DNA of 64,000 nucleotides from assembly GCA_964655525.1 (NCBI GenBank), contig CAZZNE010000004.1:62001-126000 (forward strand), read 5' to 3'. A program made the position numbers and the translations under genes. Source of the DNA: DLAJ01 sp964655525 (GTDB lineage Bacteria > Bacillota > Clostridia > Lachnospirales > Lachnospiraceae). Of the stretch, positions 1-7,627 are shown piece after piece. Positions within the stretch are counted from its first letter, which is position 1. The number at the start of each line of letters is the position of its first letter. The notes below the pieces were generated by a model, which was given only the letters and a program-made list of their open reading frames with translations, had not been told where the DNA came from and ran no database searches.

Positions 1-112
1 GCGCATTAATGGAATATGTGGCGATAATAACATCCGCACAAATGATCGGTAAAGCGCACATTAAGATCAGCTTCACTAAAATTCCCGGTCCCTTTTTCCC
101 TTTTCTGTCCAT
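1..112 (-). CDS. N-terminus of a membrane-anchored protein (partial)
   Basis: An open frame on the minus strand starts at an ATG (110-112) and runs off the left edge of the window with no stop, giving 37 residues. A short basic stretch (MDRKGKKGPG) is followed by a hydrophobic segment (ILVKLILMCALPIICADV), which fits a signal anchor. An AAAGGG sequence lies 11 bases upstream, a slightly long ribosome binding site spacing. Chemoreceptors and sensor proteins often begin this way, but 37 residues are not enough to name a family. It points the same way as the mutS2/two-component operon, and a promoter-like -10 box lies between them. Confidence 0.55.
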   Translation of the reverse strand, partial: MDRKGKKGPGILVKLILMCALPIICADVIIATYSINA

Positions 113-152
113 ATAGATTTCAGCCCTTTCTTAAAAATAGTATGAATAAAAT

Positions 153-202
153 ATTATACAGTCGGATCTTGTCGAAAAAAAGAAGTTCGGTACAATTTGT
201 AC
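153..202 (-). promoter_or_regulatory. Promoter -10 box and palindrome upstream of the left-edge gene
   Basis: Read on the minus strand there is a TATAAT hexamer at 153-158, preceded by a T-rich stretch instead of a clear -35 box. A perfect odd-centred palindrome, GTACAATTTGTAC, lies at 190-202, just upstream of where RNA polymerase would bind. Such placement suits an operator for an activator or repressor. This is inference from position and symmetry only. Confidence 0.35.
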
Positions 203-237
203 TTTTTTCGGTATCCTTTGCGTTCTAACACCCAGAA

Positions 238-305
238 GAATTCGCCAAAGGCGAATTCACGGATAGAGTTTCCGAAGGAAACTCTGAAAGGAGCGAAGCT
301 CCTTT
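238..305. repeat. Three adjacent short hairpins after the sensor kinase
   Basis: Three perfect inverted repeats stand side by side: 238-258 (arms GAATTCGCC), 265-285 (arms AGAGTTTCC) and 287-305 (arms AAAGGAGC). Each has a three-base loop, AAA in the first and GAA in the other two. The last ends in a T-run on the plus strand and almost touches the kinase stop codon at 307-309. They may end or stabilise the minus-strand operon transcript. The equal spacing and design look like a small interspersed repeat, which cannot be settled from one site. Confidence 0.6.
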
Positions 306-306
306 T

Positions 307-1728
307 TTAGTCCTCATCCATATCCACACAGGGCAGGGAAAAAATAAACTCGCTCCCGGCGCCCTCCGTACTGATGACGTTAATGTTTTCACTGTGCGCG
401 CGGATGATCTCTTTGGTGATGGAAAGGCCGAGGCCGGTTCCTTTTTTATCCTTGCCGCGCGATAAGTCCGTCTTGTAGAAACGGTCCCAGATAAATTTCA
501 GACTTTCCTTGGGAATGCCGATGCCGTTGTCCTTGACGGAAATAAACACTTTATTATGCTTTTGCGTCGTCTCAATCTTAATATGCGAGTCGTGATGCGA
601 AAATTTGATGGCATTGTCGAGCAGGTTGTAGAGCACCTGCTGAATCTTGCTTAAGTCCGCCGTGACGAGCATGCTGTCGCCGGTCAATACCAGGTCGATG
701 ACAAGCTGGCGCTCTCTGCAGATACCCTCAAAGGTTGCGACCGTATTTTTGATGACACGGTTGATGTCAAACGTGCTTTTTTCCAAAACCATGCCTTCCG
801 TGTTCAGGTTATTCAGCGTTAAAAGATTATTTGTCAGTTTTGTCAGGCGTTCCGTTTCATTTAACACGATCTGCAGATATTTTTCATGCAGCTCGGGGGG
901 GATGGTCCCGTCGAGCATCGCCTGCACATATCCGCTGATGGAGGTTAAGGGGGAACGGAAGTCGTGCGAGATGTTGGCGACAAGCTTTTTCTGGTTTTCA
1001 CCGCCCTGTGCAAGCGCTTCCGCCATGTAGGAAAGCGAAGCGGCGAGGTAGCCGATCTCGTCCTCGCTGTCCACGGAGAGCTGATAGCTCAGGTTGCCGC
1101 TCGCATACTGTTCGGTCGCGCGCGTGATCTTGCGAAGCGGGAGATAGACCATTTCCGTGAAAAAAATTAGAATGATGAGCGACAATAGAAACAGGATCAC
1201 CAACAGCAGATACGAAATATTTAAGAGGCTGTTGCTCTCCTGTTCGATCGTGCTCATCGGGGTAAGGATCACGACATAGCCTTTTACCTTAAAATCCGAG
1301 GTGATGGGGGCAAAAACGCTCAGCATATCTTCTTCGAACATGCCGAAGAAAGTGCCGACCGTATAGTAAGTACTCCCTGTCACGGTCGGGTCAAACGCTT
1401 CCACGACCACCTGATTATCGACGTCGATCGGGTTTTTGGAGTCCACAACAATTCTCCCCGACGGATTCATGATCCAAATCGTGGAAGAGAGGTAAATATC
1501 AAGCGCATCCAATTGATTTTTTGCGGTTTCCAGAGAAATGCGGTTATCGTAAAGCTCGGATGCGTAAGTGCCCGCGATCATGACAGCTTCCTGATACAGG
1601 GACTCCGCCTTTTCTTTTTTCAGATGATCCAAGGTCATGCCGGAAACAAAGTTTGCGACAACAAAAAAACCGAAAAAAGCAAAGATCAGATAGGCAAGCA
1701 GAAATTTCCAATATAGTGTGCGTTTCAT
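307..1728 (-). CDS. Membrane sensor histidine kinase
   Basis: This 473-residue kinase senses a signal at the cell surface and phosphorylates the response regulator encoded just upstream. A first membrane helix (about residues 9-31) is followed by an extracytoplasmic sensor of about 135 residues, a second helix (about 170-192) and a HAMP linker. The dimerisation/phosphoacceptor region has ISHDFRSPLTS with the phosphorylated His at residue 255. The ATPase domain has the N box (LLDNAIKFS), DNGIGIP, and GTGLGLSITKEI. A GAGGG ribosome binding site precedes the ATG. It is the last gene of a mutS2-regulator-kinase run on the minus strand. All catalytic motifs are present. The signal is unknown. Confidence 0.93.
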   Translation of the reverse strand: MKRTLYWKFLLAYLIFAFFGFFVVANFVSGMTLDHLKKEKAESLYQEAVMIAGTYASELYDNRISLETAKNQLDALDIYLSSTIWIMNPSGRIVVDSKNPIDVDNQVVVEAFDPTVTGSTYYTVGTFFGMFEEDMLSVFAPITSDFKVKGYVVILTPMSTIEQESNSLLNISYLLLVILFLLSLIILIFFTEMVYLPLRKITRATEQYASGNLSYQLSVDSEDEIGYLAASLSYMAEALAQGGENQKKLVANISHDFRSPLTSISGYVQAMLDGTIPPELHEKYLQIVLNETERLTKLTNNLLTLNNLNTEGMVLEKSTFDINRVIKNTVATFEGICRERQLVIDLVLTGDSMLVTADLSKIQQVLYNLLDNAIKFSHHDSHIKIETTQKHNKVFISVKDNGIGIPKESLKFIWDRFYKTDLSRGKDKKGTGLGLSITKEIIRAHSENINVISTEGAGSEFIFSLPCVDMDED

Positions 1729-1785
1729 GAATCGTTATCCCTCAAAATCCAATCTGTCAGCGTTACATAAGAGCATGATGCAGCC

Positions 1786-2484
1786 TTAACGTACCTCAAA
1801 TTTATAGCCAATGCTCCAGATCGTGGCAATCCGCCAGTGGGCGTTGTCCTTGATCTTTTCACGCAGACGTTTGATATGAACATCCACGGTTCTCGTGTCG
1901 CCTATGTATTCATAGCCCCAAATCTGGTCTAAGAGCTGTTCCCTTGTAAAGACGTGGTTCGGGGAGGAGGCAAGAAAATAGAGAAGCTCCAGCTCCTTCG
2001 GCGGCATGTCCACGCGGTGTCCGTTGTAGATCACGGAATAATTTGTCCGATTGATGACAAGATCGGGAAATTCCACCTTGTCCACATCCGGCTGGACGCT
2101 TGTGTTCGGCGTGGGTGTGTAGCGGCGCAGAACCGCCTTGACGCGCGCGACAAGCTCTTTTGTATCAAAGGGTTTTTCCATGTAATCGTCCGCGCCAAGC
2201 TCTAAGCCGAGCACCTTATCAAAGATCTCACCCTTTGCGGAAAGCATGATGATCGGCGTCTGGGAATGCGCGCGGATCTCGCGGCATACCTGATAGCCGT
2301 CGATGCCGGGGAGCATTAAGTCGAGTAAGATCAGGTTCGGCTTAAAGGAACCAAAGCACGTGAGGGCGGATTCGCCGTCATTCACGATCCGGGTCTCAAA
2401 GCATTCCTTTGTCAGATAGAGGGAGATGAGCTCCGCAATATTATTGTCGTCATCCACGATCAGAATTTTCTGTTTGGCTGCCAA
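1786..2484 (-). CDS. OmpR/PhoB-family response regulator
   Basis: A 232-residue two-domain regulator. The receiver domain has the acidic cluster DDD (11-13), the phosphoacceptor Asp55 in LLDLMLPG, and the switch/Lys region (SAK, EKPFD). The C-terminal winged helix ends with the usual DVHIKRLREKI and TIWSIGYKFEVR motifs. The chosen start is TTG at 2482-2484, because a strong AAGGAGG lies seven bases upstream and the translation from there (AAKQKILIVDDD) begins exactly as the family does. The gene sits 30 bases after mutS2 and 57 bases before the kinase, so the two are partners and are probably co-transcribed with mutS2. Confidence 0.94.
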   Translation of the reverse strand: MAAKQKILIVDDDNNIAELISLYLTKECFETRIVNDGESALTCFGSFKPNLILLDLMLPGIDGYQVCREIRAHSQTPIIMLSAKGEIFDKVLGLELGADDYMEKPFDTKELVARVKAVLRRYTPTPNTSVQPDVDKVEFPDLVINRTNYSVIYNGHRVDMPPKELELLYFLASSPNHVFTREQLLDQIWGYEYIGDTRTVDVHIKRLREKIKDNAHWRIATIWSIGYKFEVR

Positions 2485-2514
2485 ATGGTTTCCTCCTTTT
2501 CATTTGCGTTATTT

Positions 2515-4902
2515 TTAATGAAACGTTGCGATCGTAACGCCGGAGTCGCCCTCGCCGAATTCGCCGAGGCGGTAGGAGTCGATATATTTCAGTCGTTTCA
2601 GGTGCTGGTGAATGGCGCTCCTGAGCGCGCCTGTGCCTTTGCCGTGAACGATGCGCACACTCGGCACATGAGAGAGATAAGCGTCGTCCAAATATTTATC
2701 CAGCTCGGCAATCGCTTCGTCCACCGTTTTGCCGAGCAGATTGATCTCGGTGGAGATATGCATGGATTTGCTCATCTTCATGCTGCTTCCCGTGCTTGTT
2801 TTTTTGGAGGGCGCAAGGCGCGTCGCATCGTCGGAATCCTGCAAAAGAACAAGGTCTTTGATATTTGTTTTCGTGCGCATGATGCCGCACATGACAAAGA
2901 GATTTCCGGAGGCGTCGGGCAGGGTGTTGACAGTGCCTTTTAAGCCCATTGACACGATTTTCACGCTGTCGCCCGGCTTTAAGTCCGCTGCCCGGACCTT
3001 GGCGTGATGCTCCGGTTTCGCGGAAGGAATGGAAAGCTTTGCGTTTTTCTCACTGATCCTGCCGTTTAAGTTTTGGCGGGAGCTTTCCAGTTCCCGCATG
3101 TCTGCGGAGGATGCGTTCAGGCGCTGGAACTTGCGGATAGCCTCGTCGGCGATCGCTTTCGCTTCCATCAGGATCTCCCGCGCTTCCTCGTTTGCCTCGC
3201 GCAGGATTTTATCGCGGGAGGTGTCAAGTTTATCCTGTTTTGCTTTTAACTGGTCTTTTACGGACTGCGTTTCCCGCTTGTATTTATCGATTTCAAGCTG
3301 CTCGCGCTCCATTTCAAGGCGGCGTTTTTCCAAATTGGCGATCACGTCCTCAAAGCTTTCGGCCTCCTTGCTGATGTGGGTTTTGGCGGATTCGATAATG
3401 TCGTCCGACAGCCCGAGACGCTTGGAAATGGCAAAGGCGTTACTCTTTCCGGGAATGCCGATCAGGAGCTTATAGGTCGGGCGCAGCGATTTCACGTCAA
3501 ACTCACAGCAGGCGTTTTCCACATAGTCCGTTGAGAGCGCAAATATTTTCAGCTCGCTGTAATGTGTGGTAGCCATGGAGCGGATTCCGCGGTCATGCAG
3601 GTAGGTGAGGATGGCAATGGCGAGCGCCGCCCCCTCAGTCGGGTCAGTACCTGCGCCAAGCTCGTCAAACAGGCAGAGCGAATCGGCATCCGCGTGCTTT
3701 AGGATCGTTACGATATTGGTCATATGAGCGGAGAAGGTTGAAAGGCTCTGTTCAATGCTCTGCTCGTCGCCGATGTCCGCGAATACCTCTTTGAAAATAC
3801 CGAGCCGGGAACGATCGGCGGCAGGAATATGCAGTCCCGCCTGTCCCATTAAGGTCAAGAGTCCGACCGTTTTTAGGGAGACCGTTTTGCCGCCCGTGTT
3901 CGGTCCCGTGACGATCAAAAGATCAAAGTCCGCTCCGAGCCGGACGTCGATCGGGACAACCTGTTTGCGGTCAAGCAGCGGATGGCGCCCTTTGCGGATG
4001 TCAATGATGCGTTCGTCGTTAAAGACCGGCATGGTGGCGTTCATATCCATGGCGAGTGACGCCTTGGCAAAAATAAAATCTAATTTGGTCAGAAGCTTCG
4101 CATTATTGGCAATCTCCGCCGTATGCGCCGCCGCGCGCTCGGAGAGCGCCCTTAAAATGGCGGCAATCTCTTCCTGTTCCTCAATCTCTAGCTGACGGAT
4201 CTTGTTATTATATTCGACGATGGCGGCGGGCTCGATAAATAATGTGGAACCGGTCGAGGACTGATCGTGGACGATGCCGGCAACCTGTCCTCTGTATTCC
4301 GATTTGACCGGAATGCAGTAGCGGTTGTCGCGCATGGTAACGACAGCGTCCTGCAAATAGGGACGCAGCGAAGTGTTGACATAGCCTGCTAATTTGTCGT
4401 GAATTTTGTCGTTGATCGAGAGAATGCTTCTTCGGATGGAAGAAAGCTTCGCGGAAGCGTCGTCCGCGATCTCCTCCGCGGATATGATACAGCGGCGGAT
4501 CTCACGGTTTAAGTCGGGCAGCAGGACGAGCTGTTCAAAATACGGAGTCAGACAGTCCGGCTCGCTGTCCTTTGCGTCGGGATTTCCGTATGCAAATACG
4601 CGCTGTGAGCATTCTAAGATATCGGCAACACGGATCAGATCGGCTACAGAGAGCGTGCTTTCAATTTCGAGCGCGCGGCAGACCGGACGGATTTCCGTGC
4701 AGCCCGCAAACGAGATACAATCCTGGCGGAATAGTCTCGTAAGTGCAGCAGCCGTGTCCTCTTGCGTTTTCGTGATCTCTGAAAGATCGGCGCTCGGATG
4801 GAGCTTTTTACAGAGCGCCTTAGCGGGCGCGCTATCGGCCTTTGCCTCGAGCATGTCGATAATTTTATGAAATTCTAATATTTGATATACTTTTTCGTTC
4901 AT
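2515..4902 (-). CDS. mutS2: MutS2 ATPase/endonuclease
   Basis: MutS2 is a cytoplasmic ATPase that acts on branched DNA and, in Bacillota, on collided ribosomes. The 795-residue length is typical. Visible features are the Walker A motif TGPNTGGKT (about residues 330-338), the Walker B motif LCLFDELGAGTDP (about 410), a long charged coiled coil (about 510-640), and a C-terminal Smr nuclease domain with HGKGTGALR (about 750). The usual LDLHG motif of Smr reads INLLG here, so the position of the conserved acidic/His residue differs. It has a good AGAGG ribosome binding site and is the first gene of the minus-strand run with the two-component system. Confidence 0.96.
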   Translation of the reverse strand: MNEKVYQILEFHKIIDMLEAKADSAPAKALCKKLHPSADLSEITKTQEDTAAALTRLFRQDCISFAGCTEIRPVCRALEIESTLSVADLIRVADILECSQRVFAYGNPDAKDSEPDCLTPYFEQLVLLPDLNREIRRCIISAEEIADDASAKLSSIRRSILSINDKIHDKLAGYVNTSLRPYLQDAVVTMRDNRYCIPVKSEYRGQVAGIVHDQSSTGSTLFIEPAAIVEYNNKIRQLEIEEQEEIAAILRALSERAAAHTAEIANNAKLLTKLDFIFAKASLAMDMNATMPVFNDERIIDIRKGRHPLLDRKQVVPIDVRLGADFDLLIVTGPNTGGKTVSLKTVGLLTLMGQAGLHIPAADRSRLGIFKEVFADIGDEQSIEQSLSTFSAHMTNIVTILKHADADSLCLFDELGAGTDPTEGAALAIAILTYLHDRGIRSMATTHYSELKIFALSTDYVENACCEFDVKSLRPTYKLLIGIPGKSNAFAISKRLGLSDDIIESAKTHISKEAESFEDVIANLEKRRLEMEREQLEIDKYKRETQSVKDQLKAKQDKLDTSRDKILREANEEAREILMEAKAIADEAIRKFQRLNASSADMRELESSRQNLNGRISEKNAKLSIPSAKPEHHAKVRAADLKPGDSVKIVSMGLKGTVNTLPDASGNLFVMCGIMRTKTNIKDLVLLQDSDDATRLAPSKKTSTGSSMKMSKSMHISTEINLLGKTVDEAIAELDKYLDDAYLSHVPSVRIVHGKGTGALRSAIHQHLKRLKYIDSYRLGEFGEGDSGVTIATFH

Positions 4903-4941
4903 ATGAATCCTCTATGGCGTCAGCAAAATGCCCTTTGGCGC

Positions 4942-5059
4942 GAGCGTTAGAACTTCTTCACGAAGCAGCCATTACTGCGAGCGTTAGAAGTTCTTCTCAC
5001 GCGTGAGACATAGAATTTCTTCGCGAAATGCCCTATGGCATGAGCGTTAGAAGTTCTTC
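4942..5059. repeat. Irregular direct repeats, GAGCGTTAGAAGTTCTTC family
   Basis: An 18-base unit occurs at 4942-4959 (one mismatch), 4979-4996 and 5042-5059, with a decayed copy at 5005-5022. They are separated by 19 to 20 bases, partly filled by small palindromes such as TCACGCGTGA. The array lies between the divergent mutS2 and HtrA-like genes. Read in frame on the minus strand it yields a repetitive peptide that is not a believable gene. A related core (GAAGAAGTTCTAA) recurs near 28005 at the end of an ABC transporter gene, so this may be a genome-wide intergenic repeat. Confidence 0.6.
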
Positions 5060-5088
5060 TCACGCTATCATAGCATAAACTGTGCTTC

Positions 5089-5129
5089 TTTACAAGAAAT
5101 CGGCAATCGGATATACTTATATAAGTATA
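5089..5129 (+). promoter_or_regulatory. Promoter of the HtrA-like gene with an 18-bp palindrome
   Basis: TTTACA at 5089-5094 and TATACT at 5112-5117 are 17 bases apart, an excellent sigma-A type promoter. The -10 box is the left half of a perfect 18-base palindrome, TATACTTATATAAGTATA (5112-5129). A dimeric repressor bound there would block the promoter. The link to control is inference. Confidence 0.6.
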
Positions 5130-5235
5130 AGAAGAAAAAACGGAACGATGCGTAACATACAAGTCGGCGCCGATACGAAACAGGAAAATGACATGGCGAC
5201 ATGGTGTCATGGTGTCACGGTAAGCGGGGTGCGGG

Positions 5236-6579
5236 ATGCAGGAGAAGGGCAAAAAAACAGACGAAGTCCGGGAGCAGGAGGAAGACTCCTTTGAATTTGT
5301 AAAAGAAAAAATCAAGGAACGCCCGATCAATAAAAGAAAGCTGTTGCGACGGACGATCATTACCGCGGTTATGGCGCTGGTATTCGGTCTGATCGCATGC
5401 ATTACTTTTTTTGCACTCGAGCCGATCATTTCAAACTGGCTTTATCCGGAGAAAGAGCCGGAGGTCGTCACGTTTCCGGCGGAGCAGGAGGAGACGATGC
5501 CGGAGGATATGGCACAGACGGATAATGATCTGCCGGGGGCGGAGCAGGAGGAACAGACGCCGGCCCCGCCGCAGAAGGTCACGGTCTATGAGAAGGTGGA
5601 GCTGACGGCGCAGGACTATGTGAAGCTTTACGCCGAGCTCAGCGCCATTGCGGAAAACATGCAGGAGAGCATGGTCGTTGTCAGCGGCGTGACTGCGGAC
5701 ACGGACTGGTTTAACGAGGTATACGAAAACGAGGCGCGAAGCTCGGGGCTGATCGTTGCGGACAACGGGATAGAGCGTTTGATCTTGGCAACGGAAAGCA
5801 AGATTCGTGATTATCAGCAGATCATGATCACCTTTCACGACGGAAGCATGGCGGAGGCGGTAAAAAAGCAGGCGGATCCCAATACGGGGTTTTGTATTTT
5901 GGCGGTCAAGTTGGCGAATATGTCGTCCGAAACACGTGAGAGCGCGATGCCGGCAGCGCTTGGGTCGTCGAATTCTCTGACGCTTCTTGGGTCGCCGGTC
6001 ATTGCAGTCGGTTCTCCGACGGGCAGCACAGGTTCTGTCTGCTATGGGATGATCACGTCCAATTCGTCGAATGTGAATCTGGTGGATGCCAATTACCGTC
6101 TGCTCACAACGGATATTTACGGGAATGCCGGGGCGACAGGTGTGCTGATCAATCTTTCAGGGCAGGTCATTGGGATCATTGACAATACCTATAATGCCCG
6201 CGACATGCAAAATCAGATTTCCGCGATCGGGATCACGGAATTAAAGCAGACGATCGAGGCAATGTCAAATGAAACGGTGCGGGCAAGCATCGGAATCCAC
6301 GGCGTGGATATTACGTCAGCGCTCAGTGAAGCGCTGCAGATGCCGAGGGGGGTCTGCGTCCAGAGCTTTGAGATGGGTTCACCCGCAATGATCTGCGGTA
6401 TTCAGGGAAATGATATTATCACGGGGATTGGCGTGAGTGTGATCAACAGCATGAGCGATCTGACAAGGGCGCTTGCTCAATATGCGCCGGGAGACGTTGT
6501 TACGGTGACCCTGCAGCGAAAGGCGCAGGAGGAATACCGCACGATGGAGGTAGAAGTTACTCTTGGCACGTTGAAGTGA
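5236..6579 (+). CDS. Membrane-anchored HtrA-like protein lacking the catalytic triad
   Basis: A 447-residue protein with a cytoplasmic N-terminus, one membrane helix (about 37-58), an acidic Pro/Glu-rich linker, a trypsin-like (S1C/HtrA) fold and a C-terminal PDZ domain (about 350-445, GVCVQSFEMGSPA...GIQGNDIITGIG). The fold is recognisable, but the catalytic residues are not there: the His region reads LILATES, the Asp region GFCILAVKL, and the Ser motif GNSGGPL reads GNAGATGVL. It is therefore probably a scaffold or sensor that binds peptides without cutting them. The start at 5236 has only a weak GCGGGG ribosome binding site. A strong promoter lies at 5089-5117. Confidence 0.85.
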   Translation: MQEKGKKTDEVREQEEDSFEFVKEKIKERPINKRKLLRRTIITAVMALVFGLIACITFFALEPIISNWLYPEKEPEVVTFPAEQEETMPEDMAQTDNDLPGAEQEEQTPAPPQKVTVYEKVELTAQDYVKLYAELSAIAENMQESMVVVSGVTADTDWFNEVYENEARSSGLIVADNGIERLILATESKIRDYQQIMITFHDGSMAEAVKKQADPNTGFCILAVKLANMSSETRESAMPAALGSSNSLTLLGSPVIAVGSPTGSTGSVCYGMITSNSSNVNLVDANYRLLTTDIYGNAGATGVLINLSGQVIGIIDNTYNARDMQNQISAIGITELKQTIEAMSNETVRASIGIHGVDITSALSEALQMPRGVCVQSFEMGSPAMICGIQGNDIITGIGVSVINSMSDLTRALAQYAPGDVVTVTLQRKAQEEYRTMEVEVTLGTLK

Positions 6580-6675
6580 GATAAAAAAGCATACTTGATT
6601 TTATGGAAATAATGGTTTTGCAATAGACGGGAAATATTTTTATCTAAAACGATGATAGAAGAAAGGAAATCAAAC

Positions 6676-7623
6676 ATGAAGTATTTAGCGGATTATAAGG
6701 ACGGGGACAGAGTGCTCGATATTTATCTTTGCAAGCACAAAACCTCCGCGGTGACAAAGACGGGAAAGCCGTATGATACGGTGATCTTACAGGACAAATC
6801 GGGAACGCTTGAGGGAAAGATCTGGGAGCCGAACAGCGCGGGGATCGCGGAGTTTGATTCCTTGGATTACATAGAGGTTTACGGTGATGTGACGAGCTTT
6901 AACGGGGCGCGTCAGATCAGCGTGAAGCGGGTGCGCCGCTGCGAGGAAGGCGAATACGATCCGGCGGATTATCTTCCGGTGAGCAAAAAAAATAATGATG
7001 AGATGTACCGACAGCTTTTGGACTTGATAGAGAGTATGGAGCATGCGCCGCTGAAAGCGCTGTTGCGCAGTTTTTTTGTGGAGGATAAAGCGTTTGTTCA
7101 GGCATTCCGGCGTTCCTCCGCGGCAAAGACCGTGCATCACGGTTTTGTCGGCGGACTGCTGGAGCATACGTTGAGTGTGACGAAGCTTTGCGATTATTTT
7201 TGCACGTCGTATCCGATCTTAAATCGCGATCTACTGCTCTCAGCGGCGATGCTGCATGACATCGGAAAGACGAGGGAAATTTCTCTTTTCCCGGAAAATG
7301 ACTATACGGATGAGGGACAGCTCTTGGGGCATATTGTCATGGGGGCGGAAATGGTCGGTGAGAAGGCGCGGCAGATCAAAGATTTTCCGCAGACGATGCT
7401 CGCGCAGCTTACGCATTGTATTTTGGCGCATCACGGGGAATATGAATTCGGCTCGCCGAAAAAGCCTGCGCTCATTGAAGCGGTCGCGCTTAATTTTGCG
7501 GACAATACGGATGCGAAGCTGGAGACATTTACGGAGCTTTTGGAGGGGACGGATAAAAGCGGCTGGCTCGGATATAACAGGCTGCTGGATTCCAATGTCA
7601 GAAAGACGAGAGTGGACGGGTAA
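6676..7623 (+). CDS. YhaM-type 3'-5' exoribonuclease (OB fold plus HD domain)
   Basis: A 315-residue cytoplasmic protein with an N-terminal OB-fold nucleic-acid-binding domain (about 10-95, GTLEGKIWEPN, DVTSFNGARQIS) and an HD-type metal-dependent domain (VHHGFVGGLLEHT, then MLHDIGKTREI, and ILAHHGEYEFGSPKKP). This order and length match YhaM, which trims RNA and single-stranded DNA from the 3' end. The ATG at 6676 is chosen over one at 6652 because GAAAGGAAA lies directly upstream and translation begins as in the family. RlmD follows four bases after the stop, so the two genes are co-translated. Confidence 0.92.
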   Translation: MKYLADYKDGDRVLDIYLCKHKTSAVTKTGKPYDTVILQDKSGTLEGKIWEPNSAGIAEFDSLDYIEVYGDVTSFNGARQISVKRVRRCEEGEYDPADYLPVSKKNNDEMYRQLLDLIESMEHAPLKALLRSFFVEDKAFVQAFRRSSAAKTVHHGFVGGLLEHTLSVTKLCDYFCTSYPILNRDLLLSAAMLHDIGKTREISLFPENDYTDEGQLLGHIVMGAEMVGEKARQIKDFPQTMLAQLTHCILAHHGEYEFGSPKKPALIEAVALNFADNTDAKLETFTELLEGTDKSGWLGYNRLLDSNVRKTRVDG

Positions 7624-7627
7624 ATGT

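Noticed and set aside
4947..5429. 160-codon minus-strand frame upstream of mutS2
   Set aside because: It reads through the repeat array and the HtrA-like promoter and start; its peptide is a by-product of the repeats and shows no family or ribosome binding site.
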